Assembly (NCBI GenBank): GCA_021769135.1
Contig: JAETTM010000038.1
Span: 1 to 40,228, forward strand
Direction: 5' to 3'
Source: Lachnospiraceae bacterium
Lineage (GTDB): Bacteria; Bacillota; Clostridia; Lachnospirales; Lachnospiraceae
Length of the DNA: 40,228 nt
The notes beneath the pieces were generated by a model. That model was not told where the DNA came from. It did not search any database and saw only the letters and a program-made list of their open reading frames with translations. Positions 40,215-40,228 of the stretch are shown here, piece after piece. How positions within the stretch are numbered: the stretch's first letter is position 1; each line of letters starts with the position of its first letter. The position numbers were made by a program, and so were the translations under genes.

Positions 40215-40228
40215 CGGGGTATCGGGAA

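Overview
The window reads as chromosome of a low-to-mid GC Firmicute, most likely a gut Lachnospiraceae (Clostridium cluster XIVa). The grounds are strong AGGAGG-type ribosome binding sites, TTGACA/TATAAT promoters, a T-box leader, tRNA genes without encoded CCA, an Rpn/PD-(D/E)XK transposase-like gene and a CpsBCD/Wzz-type exopolysaccharide operon with LCP and sortase-B-like proteins. Almost everything is on the minus strand; the only convincing plus-strand genes are the Rpn-type nuclease (1827-2717) and an iron alcohol dehydrogenase (27118-28299).

Layout. 1-1200: start of a MATE transporter (cut by the edge) and a ComEC-like metallo-beta-lactamase lipoprotein. 1550-2717: Rpn-type nuclease with its own promoter and a long leader hairpin. 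2701-23042: one long minus-strand exopolysaccharide operon. In transcription order it encodes CpsB phosphatase, CpsC/Wzz, CpsD tyrosine kinase, a membrane protein with DUF5011-like domains, an LCP transferase, a sortase-B-like lipoprotein that has lost its catalytic residues, a secreted protein, a small membrane protein, a DegT aminotransferase, an O-acyltransferase, an ATP-grasp enzyme, a PglC/WcaJ-type initiating sugar-phosphate transferase, a second ATP-grasp, an SDR epimerase, three sugar-transfer-associated ATP-grasp proteins (one frameshifted), Wzy, Wzx and a broken VanZ. The cluster has five ATP-grasp enzymes and no recognisable conventional glycosyltransferase.

23043-24820: a tyrosine recombinase flanked by 23-bp inverted repeats, with a terminator just outside the distal repeat. 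This is the layout of an invertible switch placed directly upstream of the polysaccharide operon. Two G9 tracts (one inside the acyltransferase, one before the aminotransferase) and an A7 tract in an ATP-grasp gene add possible slippage sites.

24820-40228: mostly housekeeping genes. They are a small membrane protein, a tandem 109-bp hairpin repeat, pyridoxamine kinase, Fe-alcohol dehydrogenase with a structured leader, an L,D-transpeptidase, tRNA-Arg, a TrpB-like synthase under a tryptophan T-box, a GH13 alpha-glucosidase with an AraC regulator, a small lipoprotein, a BlaI/BlaR1-type pair whose M56 peptidase ends in an FtsX-ectodomain-like segment, a five-tRNA operon, a phospholipase-D/cardiolipin-synthase-like protein and palindromic repeats at the right edge.

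The polysaccharide genes make sense together as: initiation on a lipid carrier (sugar transferase), modification of the sugar (aminotransferase, epimerase, acyltransferase), amide or ester ligation by ATP-grasp enzymes, flipping (Wzx), polymerisation (Wzy), chain control (CpsBCD) and attachment to the wall (LCP). The ligation step is inferred from family membership and gene content, not shown by the sequence.
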